Shown piece by piece: positions 1 through 5,407 of a stretch of DNA of 9,892 nucleotides. Location of the stretch: the NCBI GenBank assembly GCA_033809415.1, contig JAPXLT010000177.1, positions 1 through 9,892 on the forward strand, given 5' to 3'. Made by a program: the position numbers and the translations under genes. The first letter of the stretch is position 1; the number at the start of each line of letters is the position of its first letter. The notes below the pieces were generated by a model. It worked only from the letters and a program-made list of their open reading frames with translations, ran no database searches and was not told where the DNA came from. This DNA comes from JAQVUB01 sp033809415 (GTDB lineage Bacteria > Verrucomicrobiota > Lentisphaeria > Oligosphaerales > Oligosphaeraceae).

Positions 1-90
1 CCCCTGTCCCCTGCCCCCTCCTTCTGCCACGCGTGCGCGCGTACCTTATCGAGGGTGGGGTGCCCCCTGGGTGGGTGGGGCTGGATGATT
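1..90. other. Low-complexity G/C-rich intergenic DNA, no gene seen
   Basis: C-tracts (1-22) are followed by a perfectly alternating pyrimidine-purine tract (28-44, mostly CG/CA/TG steps) and by a set of G runs at 53-55, 57-60, 69-71, 73-75 and 77-80 that could form a G-quadruplex. I see no open frame with coding character and no recognisable RNA gene. It may be the outer flank of the inverted repeat that starts at 91. Confidence 0.5.
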
Positions 91-198
91 TCTGAACCAC
101 GGCGAAAACATAGTGCCGCAAAAGCGGAATTTCAAGAAAAATCATAAGAAGTCATGCAGAAACATAGAAAATCCTACAAAATCCTACAATTCCTAATC
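91..198 (+). repeat. Left copy of a 108-bp long-range inverted repeat
   Basis: This segment matches the reverse complement of 9785-9892 over 108 bases with no indel and 9 mismatches by eye (about 92% identity). Both copies read TCTGAACCACGGCGAAAA at the outer end and end in CAATTCCTAATC on the inner side. Inside is a tandem AAAATCCTAC pair. The match stops at 198, and the bases just left of 91 cannot be compared because the window ends at 9892. It could be a dispersed intergenic repeat or the terminus of a larger mobile unit. Confidence 0.85.
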
Positions 199-203
199 CA
201 GGA

Positions 204-236
204 AATCGGCGTCCATCTGCGTAATCTGCGGATGGA
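204..236. repeat. Dispersed-type intergenic repeat (CATCTGCGTAATCTGCGG)
   Basis: The segment contains two tandem ATCTGCG units (215-221 and 224-230) enclosed by a CCATC/GATGG inverted pair (213-217 and 231-235). From memory it resembles a short repeat scattered through intergenic DNA of many PVC and other environmental bacteria; only the local symmetry is visible here. It lies just downstream of the stop of the interrupted prepilin gene, where such repeats often sit. Confidence 0.4.
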
Positions 237-269
237 ATGTGCACAGAACCCTTTTTGGACACCTTTTTA

Positions 270-776
270 TTAATACCAGCTATACGGTGTATAGATCGAT
301 CCGTAGTAAGCATAGAATGGATTGCGATAAGCATAATAATAACCTAACTTGGTGATTTTCGGGTCCGCTCCCTTGGCCTGTCCCAGATGCCCATCAACAA
401 AAATGACATTGGCGGTGTAACCGGGGTGGTAAAACCCCTGCAACAACATGTTTTCTTGTGAGTTGCCGTAGATATAATATGCCAGCGATTTACTGTCGGC
501 CACCCTGGAGGTGCGAGCTGGATAGCGCAGCCGGCTTTTCAGTCGATTGGGGCTGTTGGGGAAAGCTGCACGATGCAACATCTGATTCAGACCATACATG
601 TAAGTGCCGACGACATCCAGGCGGGGACCAGGATATGTCGCCCCGCCGATGGTTCTGACCGAGTCCGGATTGGACGGGCAACGAAGTGGCTCGAGATAAT
701 ATTCCGGCGCCGGCACACCATGAACCGTAGCACGCCTAAAGCCATCGAGATAACCGGCAGTGTACATTCTGAGACC
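270..776 (-). pseudogene. Prepilin-like protein, C-terminal part (IS-interrupted gene)
   Basis: This is the 3' fragment of a type IV pilin-like/pseudopilin gene whose 5' part lies at 2979-3251. It encodes 168 residues after the insertion point, beginning G-L-R-M-Y-T-A-G-Y. The family's C-terminal signature is visible as YHPGYTANVIFVDGHLG, a histidine followed ten residues later by DG (usually H-X9-DG), and the tail is very Tyr-rich. The first internal Met is at 767, but no convincing ribosome-binding site precedes it, so a stable product is unlikely. In the reconstructed 259-residue protein this half would be the folded extracellular domain, anchored by the N-terminal helix encoded at the other fragment. 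Proteins of this type are abundant in Lentisphaerae and Planctomycetes; their exact role is not settled. Confidence 0.85.
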
Positions 777-781
777 CCAGG
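777..781. repeat. Target-site duplication, left copy (CCAGG)
   Basis: CCAGG at 777-781 is repeated at 2979-2983, directly abutting the two inverted ends of the IS. Deleting the IS plus one copy rejoins the prepilin gene in frame, which supports these exact borders. Confidence 0.9.
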
Positions 782-819
782 CAGCCTTTTTTAAGGGTCA
801 ATTGATTAGACACAAATCT
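782..819 (+). repeat. IS terminal inverted repeat, left (transposase 3') end
   Basis: The outer 16 bases are identical to the inverted opposite end (2963-2978). Positions 17-23 from the end diverge, then ATTAGACA and AAATCT (separated by one variable base) match again at identical spacing. Such a bipartite layout usually separates a cleavage block from a transposase-binding block; that reading is inferred. The transposase stop codon lies only about 20 bp inside this repeat. Confidence 0.88.
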
Positions 820-837
820 TTCCGCCATCCCGGCAGG

Positions 838-2651
838 TTACTTGAACCGGAAGTCAAGCCTGAAGCCGTACAGCCATGGAACGGCTGCGGACCCCCCTTC
901 CTCCTCCAGTTTTGCTGGGAGGTTCTCGTACTGGCGGCGCCAGGCCCTGTCGCCCGGTGCGTTGTAGTATGTGACAACGACGGTGTCGCCCTCCACGCGC
1001 ACGTCGCCGTCGAGGCCGTTGAAGTAGTGCCGTGCGAGGGTGCTGCAGCTGTGCTGGCGGCATGGCTCGGGAAGCCTCCTGCGGAATTGATGGACCGCCG
1101 CCTGCGCGAGCAGCGCAAGGGCCATGTGGTTGCCCCTGATGTTCAGATTGAGCGTGCCCGCCCGCTCCCATCCGATGGACTGGTCGCGGTTGAAGAACTC
1201 CTCAATGCGCCATCGCTCCGGATAATTCCGGGTCAACGTCTCCAGCCCGTCGCGGGGCGAGGTGCAGACGAAGCCCTCGTACGTGTACTGTCCGGGGGAC
1301 TCCCCCTCCCGCTGGACCAGCAGCGTGTAGTCCCTGTCGCCGCGATGGAAGCGGAACGTGCCCCTTGCCGTGGCGTACCCGGGCCAGTGGCGGAAAAAGG
1401 CCGTCTCCGGGAGGCTCCGCATGAGCCTTTGATGCGCCGGTGTGTCCGGCATGGGCGCGATCAGGTCGAAGCCCAGCCGGTCGGCCTCCTTGTACAGCTC
1501 TTCGCAGAAGTGCTCCCCGTCGGCGAGCACCAGCGGGCGCGGCTCGTCCGCCGGCAGGATGGCGGCTCCCATGCGCAGCAGCTCCGGGACCGTCTGGGAG
1601 ACCGTGCAGGATGAACTGCAGATTACGAAGCAAACGGGCGTTTCGGTTTCGGCGTCAAGCAGGAACACGGTCTGCGACGTTTTCTTCGCCCTCCCCGCAG
1701 TGTCCTGGCGATGGCGCCTGGTCTGGCGCTTCGTGTAGCTGGTCATGTGGTGCGGGTCGACCGCCAGCAGCCGCCCGCAGTAGTGGCCGCTGGCGCGGCG
1801 GATGCGCCCCAGCGCCAGTTCCAGGCGCTTGGCGTCCTGCACCGTATGTTTCGCCAGCAGGTCGTGGACGGCCATGTCGCTGGGGACGAAGGGCAGGCCG
1901 TTGGCGACCTCGAACCCTTTCTGGCTGATGGTGATCCGCCGGCGGAGAAGGGTTCCCAGCGCCGCCTCGTTGACCAGGTGCAGGCCCAGGCGCGCGGGAA
2001 GGTCGTCCGCGCCCGTGCAGCCGCCCCACCCGCGCAGCATGTCCCACGCCCCCAGCCGGAGCAGCTCGGGGACCAGCAGCCATATGCCGGTCATGTTGCC
2101 CGAGACCTTGTCGGCGAGCAGCTGCCGGACGCCCCGCTCGATGTCGCCCGGCGAGCACGGCTCGGGGCGGAGCTTGCGCCGGGTGCGCTGCGTTTCAATG
2201 AGGACGGGTGGGCGCAGCGCCGGGTTCAGGGCGTAGAGCCCTTTTTTTGGAGTCCGTAGTCGGTGATCACCCGCTCGACGCTGCGCACGGATATGCGCAC
2301 GCCGTCCTGCTTCAGCTTCTGGGCCACCACCTCCGCGCTGGCGTCGGGATCCAGGAAACGGTAGCGGATGATCCGGCGCACGGTCTCCTCGCTGCGGCGG
2401 TAGTTCCGCTGCGGGCCGCGCCGGCCGCCGGCCAGCGCCTCGACGCCGGAGTCCCGGCACGTCGTCCGGAGCTGGTAGTAGCGCGCCCGCGAGTAGCCGA
2501 ACTTGGCGGCGGCCCCGTCGGCTCCAAGCCCCCCGCACTCGCCCTCGACCAGCATGGCGAGCTTGCGGATCACGAGGTCGTTCTCCGGAAAGGCGAGGCT
2601 TCCCGCATCCCCCTGCAAAACTGAACGCGACTTGTCAAATTCAATGCCCAT
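838..2651 (-). CDS. DDE transposase OrfAB, by -1 frameshift at A7 (604 aa)
   Basis: Joining OrfA residues 1-137 to the -1 frame from 2241 to the stop at 838-840 gives a 604-residue transposase. Residues about 1-135 form a helix-turn-helix DNA-binding region (see OrfA). The catalytic part shows a DDE set: D299 in LLAVDPHHM, D378 in LVLADGEHF and E484 in YPERWRIEEFFN. The last is the Y-x2-R-x3-E signature of the IS4-like group, with Gln where the usual Lys would be. The RNase-H-type insertion between D378 and E484 is beta-rich, as in that group. The -1 frame upstream of 2241 is arginine-rich nonsense, so the long open frame up to 2538 is not a real start. A ribosome-binding site AAAGGAGA (2658-2665) precedes the OrfA ATG. 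If no frameshifting occurs, the gene is a single-base-indel pseudogene. Confidence 0.8.
2226..2651 (-). CDS. Transposase OrfA, N-terminal DNA-binding protein (141 aa)
   Basis: The ATG at 2651 follows a strong ribosome-binding site (AAAGGAGA, about 7 nt spacing). The 141-residue product contains two helix-turn-helix-like segments: AAAKFGYSRARYYQLRTTCR at about residues 48-67, and a second part around residues 85-133 with DASAEVVAQKLKQDG and ISVRSVERVITDYGL, similar in pattern to the winged-helix regions at the N-terminus of many DDE transposases. Without frameshifting, translation reads through CAA AAA AAG and stops three codons later (GSTP, TGA). By analogy with IS1/IS3-type elements, the short product could bind the IS ends and repress transposition; this is inferred. 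Confidence 0.65.
   Translation of the reverse strand: MGIEFDKSRSVLQGDAGSLAFPENDLVIRKLAMLVEGECGGLGADGAAAKFGYSRARYYQLRTTCRDSGVEALAGGRRGPQRNYRRSEETVRRIIRYRFLDPDASAEVVAQKLKQDGVRISVRSVERVITDYGLQKKGSTP
2241..2249 (-). promoter_or_regulatory. Slippery A AAA AAG heptamer for -1 frameshifting
   Basis: On the minus strand the zero frame reads CTC CAA AAA AAG GGC, containing the canonical -1 heptamer A-AAA-AAG. A one-base backward slip continues as GGG CTC TAC into the catalytic frame. A small hairpin (2228-2232 with 2238-2242) overlaps the heptamer, too close to be a normal stimulator. A GGCG/CGCC hairpin lies about 19 nt downstream (2211-2221). No upstream Shine-Dalgarno-like stimulator is evident. 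Transcriptional slippage on A7, or a simple A8-to-A7 mutation, would give the same QKKGL junction. Confidence 0.65.
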
Positions 2652-2720
2652 GTCCGATCTCCTTTCCTCTGCTCCGACTGCTCCAAGACGACGGCCTTCC
2701 GGCGGTGCCGCCAGCGGGAA
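2652..2720 (-). promoter_or_regulatory. Transposase leader with ribosome-binding site
   Basis: AAAGGAGA at 2658-2665 on the minus strand sits about 7 nt ahead of the transposase ATG and fixes the start at 2651. GGCGGTGCCGCC (2701-2712) forms a perfect short palindrome further upstream in the leader. No clear -10/-35 pair was identified. Confidence 0.55.
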
Positions 2721-2877
2721 CCGCCAAAAGTCTAATCTAATATGGCGGTCAAAGGATGGAAATGCAAGTGAAGCCGCGATTTTTTTAGCAAATTGCTGCG
2801 AAATTGCTGATAGGGCGTTGTGGTGGACGAATCATTGTCATTTTCATTACCGCCATATTAAATTAGACTTTTGGCGG
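2721..2877. repeat. 28-bp inverted repeat inside the IS leader
   Basis: Arms at 2721-2748 and 2850-2877 are reverse complements with a single mismatch, separated by 101 bp. Each arm is itself bounded by CCGCCA and TGGCGG, so each is also a small inverted repeat around an A/T core. The cores contain ATTAGAC, the heptamer found in the inner block of both IS ends. The structure lies between the transposase start and the nearby IS end, so any transcript entering from the target gene would carry it. It could be extra transposase-binding sites, an mRNA structure blocking read-through translation, or the ends of a 157-bp miniature element nested in the IS. Confidence 0.8.
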
Positions 2878-2940
2878 CGCAAATTGGCGGTCAGCGGTGG
2901 AAAAGCCCCAGCTGCAACATCGAAATCGTTTCAAAATGCC

Positions 2941-2978
2941 AGATTTTTGTCTAATTGGATCCCCCTTAAAAAAGGCTG
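2941..2978 (-). repeat. IS terminal inverted repeat, right (transposase 5') end
   Basis: Read inward from 2978, this is CAGCCTTTTTTAAGGG, identical to the left end, followed at index 24-38 by ATTAGACAAAAATCT. That inner block differs from the left copy by one base. The prepilin N-terminal frame runs into this end and stops at 2931. Confidence 0.88.
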
Positions 2979-2983
2979 CCAGG
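2979..2983. repeat. Target-site duplication, right copy (CCAGG)
   Basis: This is the second copy of the 5-bp CCAGG duplication; the first is at 777-781. On the coding strand it is the CCTGG of the Pro-Trp codons at residues 90-91 of the interrupted prepilin. Confidence 0.9.
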
Positions 2984-3251
2984 GAGTGCCGCTTGTTGAA
3001 GAGGAAGTCGCTTTATGCAAATATGGCATGAAATAATCCTGATCCAAGTCATGTTCATAAAACTGAATTGCCATATCCAGCTGACGCAGGTTATTGCCAC
3101 ACTGGATGGCGCGCGCCTTTTCACGAGCCTTGTTCAGCGCCGGCAGAAGCATACTCGCCAAAATGGCAATGATCGCGATGACCACCAGCAGTTCAATTAA
3201 AGTAAAGAAAACAGAATTCCTACTCGTTTTTCTGGGCTTGCTCATCTTCAT
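2979..3251 (-). pseudogene. Prepilin-like protein, N-terminal part (IS-interrupted gene)
   Basis: This is the 5' fragment of the gene whose remainder lies at 270-776. It encodes 91 residues: a basic leader (KPRKTSRNSVF), then the methylation/anchor helix starting FTLIELLVVIAII and ending NKAREKA, then the start of the periplasmic stalk. The residue before the FTLIE motif is Phe, not the usual Gly of prepilin peptidase sites. The frame now continues 15 codons into the IS and stops at 2931, so a 106-residue membrane-anchored stub could still be made. Of the two in-phase starts, the ATG at 3245 sits about 8 nt from GAGGAG (3254-3259), while 3251 is only 2 nt away; 3245 is therefore more likely. 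Joining to 776 across one CCTGG restores the frame as T-P-W-G-L-R and a 259-residue protein (257 from the second Met). It is transcribed divergently from the regulator. Confidence 0.88.
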
Positions 3252-3253
3252 AA

Positions 3254-3259
3254 CTCCTC
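3254..3259 (-). promoter_or_regulatory. Ribosome-binding site of the interrupted prepilin gene
   Basis: GAGGAG on the minus strand is two bases before the ATG at 3251 but about eight before the ATG at 3245, favouring the latter as the real start. Confidence 0.6.
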
Positions 3260-3277
3260 GTTGTCGTCCGTTAGTTA

Positions 3278-3293
3278 ACAGGGAATACCCTGT
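3278..3293. promoter_or_regulatory. Palindrome ACAGGGAATACCCTGT, candidate operator
   Basis: A perfect 6+4+6 inverted repeat lies just downstream of the predicted -10 of the prepilin promoter, over its likely start point. Size and symmetry suit a dimeric regulator. The product of the divergent GntR-type gene is the obvious candidate ligand, but no second copy is seen in front of that gene. Confidence 0.45.
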
Positions 3294-3322
3294 AATGTAT
3301 CATAAATAAGACTGCATGTCAA
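3294..3322 (-). promoter_or_regulatory. Predicted sigma70-type promoter for the prepilin gene
   Basis: On the minus strand, a perfect -35 TTGACA (3317-3322) is followed by a 17-bp spacer and the -10 TACATT (3294-3299). The -10 is preceded by TG-N (extended -10). Initiation would fall near 3287, giving a leader of roughly 40 nt. The -35 lies in one arm of the inverted repeat 3314-3347, so a protein binding there could block this promoter. Confidence 0.6.
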
Positions 3323-3347
3323 GAATGAGAAAATACTCTTGACATGC
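3314..3347. promoter_or_regulatory. 11-bp inverted repeat GCATGTCAAGA / TCTTGACATGC
   Basis: Two perfect 11-bp arms (3314-3324 and 3337-3347) enclose 12 bp. Each arm places a TTGACA hexamer facing outward, one reading toward each divergent gene; only the minus-strand copy has a good -10 at 17 bp. It may be a shared operator of the divergent genes or a hairpin without regulatory role. The half-site TGTCAAG recurs at 4665-4671, before the second prepilin gene. Confidence 0.5.
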
Positions 3348-3528
3348 TTTTAACATTACGGCGTGCGCTGACGTCCACAACCCATTTATTGTCCACAGAA
3401 AGCACGGGAAATTTTCGTGACCTTTCGCGCATTTCGTTGTTAAAAAAGAATTCTGGATTTGATTTGCATTCGGGAAAAATGGTTGTACGTTAACTGTAGT
3501 GATACACTTTTAATGTTAATGAGGCTTT
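3348..3528 (+). other. Leader region of the regulator gene, no clear promoter
   Basis: This A/T-rich non-coding stretch lies between the inverted repeat and the regulator start. A weak GAGG (3521-3524) lies four bases before the ATG at 3529. I could not identify a convincing -35/-10 pair; TTGTAC at 3483 and the TGATAC/CACTTTT region are poor matches. No RNA gene or riboswitch is recognised. Confidence 0.35.
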
Positions 3529-4650
3529 ATGCGGACGAAGAGAAAAGAGAATTTGGCTGAGCGCATACGCCAGGAGATCGTGGCAAGGATTGCATCGGGG
3601 CACTATGCTGCGGGGCGCAAAATTCCCAGTGTGCGTGCCTTGATGGAAGAATTTTCCGTCAGCAGCCAGACTGTGCAACGCGCTCTGCGTCTTTTGCAGG
3701 AAGCGCGGGTGGTGACGGCGATTCATGGCAGCGGCGTTTTTGTCAATGCTTCCAGCGTTCTCGAGCCTCTGCGTTTGGCGATGATTTTTCCCGAGGAGTC
3801 GATCAGCAGGGAACACCTTGACTTGGAGAACTGGGGGCTGAGTTCCGAGCTTTACCGGGGGCTGCTGGCAGGAAGCGTGCAGTATGATTGCCGCCTCGAG
3901 TTCCGTCATGTCAGCGAGGAGGCCGATGCCGGTGCTTGGCGGAATCTGGCTGCGGAATTGCAAGGCTACGATGGAGTCGTTTTTGTTGGTCAGCAATTAT
4001 CCGGCTTGCAGCAGCTGTTGTCACACTGCCTGCCAGTTTTCCAGATCACGAATCCTCCTGCGCCGATGGAAGGCGTGATTCCAGTCACATATGACCATGA
4101 TATGGCTTTACGATCCTTGCTGCGCAAAGCGGCAGCGGAGGGTTGCTGCACCGCAGACTGCATTACCTGGCTGGACGAAAGATTCCCGGTGCAGGATCGC
4201 TTCTTCCTGCACCGGGCTGAACGGATGCTGCAACTCTGCGCTGAATGCGGCTTGCGCCCGCTCCGCCAGGCTACCCTGACAATCACTCCGGAAACGCTTT
4301 CCAAGTTGCCGGAAATGCTGCTTTCGATGCAGGCTGATTTCCTGTTTTGCAACCATGCCTATCTGGTGCGCAATGTGTTTGAGTTGTACCGCAGCAACCG
4401 ACAATCTGTACTGCTGGGCGCTATCGGTAGCGGATTTACTTTCCAAGGACTGCACCCCGGAATGATCTATATGCGGGTGCCGATGTTTGAAACCGGACAG
4501 GGAATCGCCCGATGCGTACGCAGATTGGCAAACGGCGAATTAAAGGACAAGGCCTGCAAGGATTTGCAGAATTTCCAGGCAGAACTCGTGATCCCAGATA
4601 AAATGCCCCGTTCCTTGCCCTGGCAGGCGAGAGTCGCTTTTGTGTCATAA
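3529..4650 (+). CDS. GntR-family regulator with LacI-like sensor domain
   Basis: This 373-residue cytoplasmic transcription factor has a GntR-type winged helix at about residues 5-75. The pattern is typical: IRQEIVARIASGHYAAGRKI, then PSVRALMEEFSVSSQTVQRA as the recognition region, and the wing IHGSGVFV. The rest (about 80-373) alternates helices and strands like a periplasmic-binding-protein/LacI ligand domain, starting LRLAMIFPEE and including VVFVGQQLSG and a late GLHPGMIYMRVP. This architecture is that of AraR-like sugar-responsive repressors. It is the first gene of a probable three-gene operon, 30 bp ahead of the prepilin-like gene, and is read divergently from the IS-interrupted prepilin gene. 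The inverted repeats at 3278-3293 and 3314-3347 are plausible targets. The ligand cannot be read from sequence; a sugar or oligosaccharide is inferred from the downstream protein. Confidence 0.85.
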   Translation: MRTKRKENLAERIRQEIVARIASGHYAAGRKIPSVRALMEEFSVSSQTVQRALRLLQEARVVTAIHGSGVFVNASSVLEPLRLAMIFPEESISREHLDLENWGLSSELYRGLLAGSVQYDCRLEFRHVSEEADAGAWRNLAAELQGYDGVVFVGQQLSGLQQLLSHCLPVFQITNPPAPMEGVIPVTYDHDMALRSLLRKAAAEGCCTADCITWLDERFPVQDRFFLHRAERMLQLCAECGLRPLRQATLTITPETLSKLPEMLLSMQADFLFCNHAYLVRNVFELYRSNRQSVLLGAIGSGFTFQGLHPGMIYMRVPMFETGQGIARCVRRLANGELKDKACKDLQNFQAELVIPDKMPRSLPWQARVAFVS

Positions 4651-4668
4651 TAGTAACAGTCAAGTGTC

Positions 4669-4675
4669 AAGGAGG
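4669..4675 (+). promoter_or_regulatory. Strong ribosome-binding site before the intact prepilin gene
   Basis: AAGGAGG is a near-perfect Shine-Dalgarno sequence with five bases to the ATG at 4681. It sits in the only 30 bp separating this gene from the regulator, leaving little room for a separate promoter. A much stronger site than the regulator's weak GAGG suggests the structural genes are translated more heavily. Confidence 0.8.
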
Positions 4676-4680
4676 AACCT

Positions 4681-5400
4681 ATGCGTAAGTTGTTCACATT
4701 AATCGAATTGCTGGTTGTTATCGCGATCATAGCTATACTGGCCAGTATGCTCCTTCCTGCACTGAACAAAGCCAGGGAAAAAGCTGGGGCAGTCACCTGC
4801 GTGAACCAAATGAAAACACTGGGGATTATGTTTGCCCTCTATCAGGACACTTACGAGGATTATTTCCCTAGGCAACAGTATAAAATGCCAGACAATAATG
4901 TGAATTGCTTTACATATATGCTCATGATGGAGCAGACGGGGAAAAGCTGGACCGAAACATCAACAACCATCTACATCATGTCCGGCGGCAAGGCAATTGA
5001 CATCAGAAAGGAATGGAAAGGCATCTGGCAATGCCCGAGTCAACCCGAGTTCTGGTATCAAAAGCAGACCGGCGTTTATTGCTATGTGGGAAATTACTCT
5101 TCTAATACCAGTATACTTGGCAGAGGAAATACTACTTTCCCAGACATTAAAGTGACAAAGCTTACACAGCCAGCAAATTGCGGACTTATTTTCGACGGTT
5201 ATGTGGCTGAAGCTCCACACCAGCCCCAGCTGGACAACGGCTACTTTTTCAGACCAGGGCAAATCTTGCAATACGGCAGCATAGAGTACCGCCACAACAA
5301 CCAGAGCAATGTTCTTTTCGTGGATGGACACGTAGAAGCACGCAAATTCCAGACAGTGCCAGATATCGCTCGGACAGCACATACCCAATGGTGGAAATAA
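4681..5400 (+). CDS. Prepilin-like (pseudopilin) protein with H-X9-DG motif
   Basis: This 239-residue protein has a four-residue leader (MRKL) followed by the N-methylation-type hydrophobic helix, which begins FTLIELLVVIAII and ends LNKAREKA at residue 35. A Tyr/Asn-rich extracellular domain follows. The C-terminal signature is exact: RHNNQSNVLFVDGHV, a histidine with nine residues before DG. The position before FTLIE is Leu rather than Gly, so processing by a standard prepilin peptidase is uncertain. The protein is expected to span the inner membrane once, perhaps within a type II secretion/type IV pilus-like assembly; that is a family-level inference. It lies 30 bp after the regulator and 7 bp before the large exported protein, and probably works with it. 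Its first 31 mature residues are identical to those of the interrupted paralogue, but the remainder is clearly different. Confidence 0.88.
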   Translation: MRKLFTLIELLVVIAIIAILASMLLPALNKAREKAGAVTCVNQMKTLGIMFALYQDTYEDYFPRQQYKMPDNNVNCFTYMLMMEQTGKSWTETSTTIYIMSGGKAIDIRKEWKGIWQCPSQPEFWYQKQTGVYCYVGNYSSNTSILGRGNTTFPDIKVTKLTQPANCGLIFDGYVAEAPHQPQLDNGYFFRPGQILQYGSIEYRHNNQSNVLFVDGHVEARKFQTVPDIARTAHTQWWK

Positions 5401-5407
5401 GGAAAAT

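Larger units (their letters stand above)
782..2978 (-). mobile_element. Insertion sequence, 2197 bp, intact-looking, DDE transposase
   Basis: The ends are perfect 16-bp inverted repeats (CAGCCTTTTTTAAGGG reading inward), with a second matching block at index 24-38 from each end (ATTAGACAnAAATCT). It is flanked by the 5-bp duplication CCAGG and carries one transposase locus on the minus strand in two frames, bounded by 838 and 2651. The transposase part is markedly GC-rich and reads like a different genome from the neighbouring genes, whereas the leader region (about 2730-2978) is A/T-richer. Perfect ends, intact target duplication and uninterrupted frames on both sides of the slippery run suggest a recent insertion. 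The transposase has an IS4-group-like Y-x2-R-x3-E motif, but I cannot name the family with confidence. Confidence 0.92.

Noticed and set aside
760..1614. Plus-strand open frame of 284 codons inside the IS
   Set aside because: It is antisense to the DDE catalytic region; the GC-rich codon usage of the transposase opens it. Composition is Val/Ala/Arg-biased with no recognisable motif or ribosome-binding site.
2242..2538. 5' extension of the catalytic frame up to 2538 as the true transposase start
   Set aside because: The translation is Arg/Gly/Pro-rich nonsense, while the overlapping OrfA frame encodes the real helix-turn-helix region and has the ribosome-binding site.
1711..2624. Several plus-strand open frames opposite the transposase (1711-2259, 1802-2236, 2208-2624)
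   Set aside because: They are antisense shadows of a GC-rich gene; no start signals and no family features.
2503..3036. Plus-strand open frame of 177 codons across the IS end
   Set aside because: It crosses the IS border and the prepilin gene antisense, with no ribosome-binding site; it is chance.
3339..3368. Plus-strand promoter from the outward TTGACA at 3339-3344
   Set aside because: There is no TATAAT-like sequence 16-18 bp downstream; the sequence there is GC-rich.
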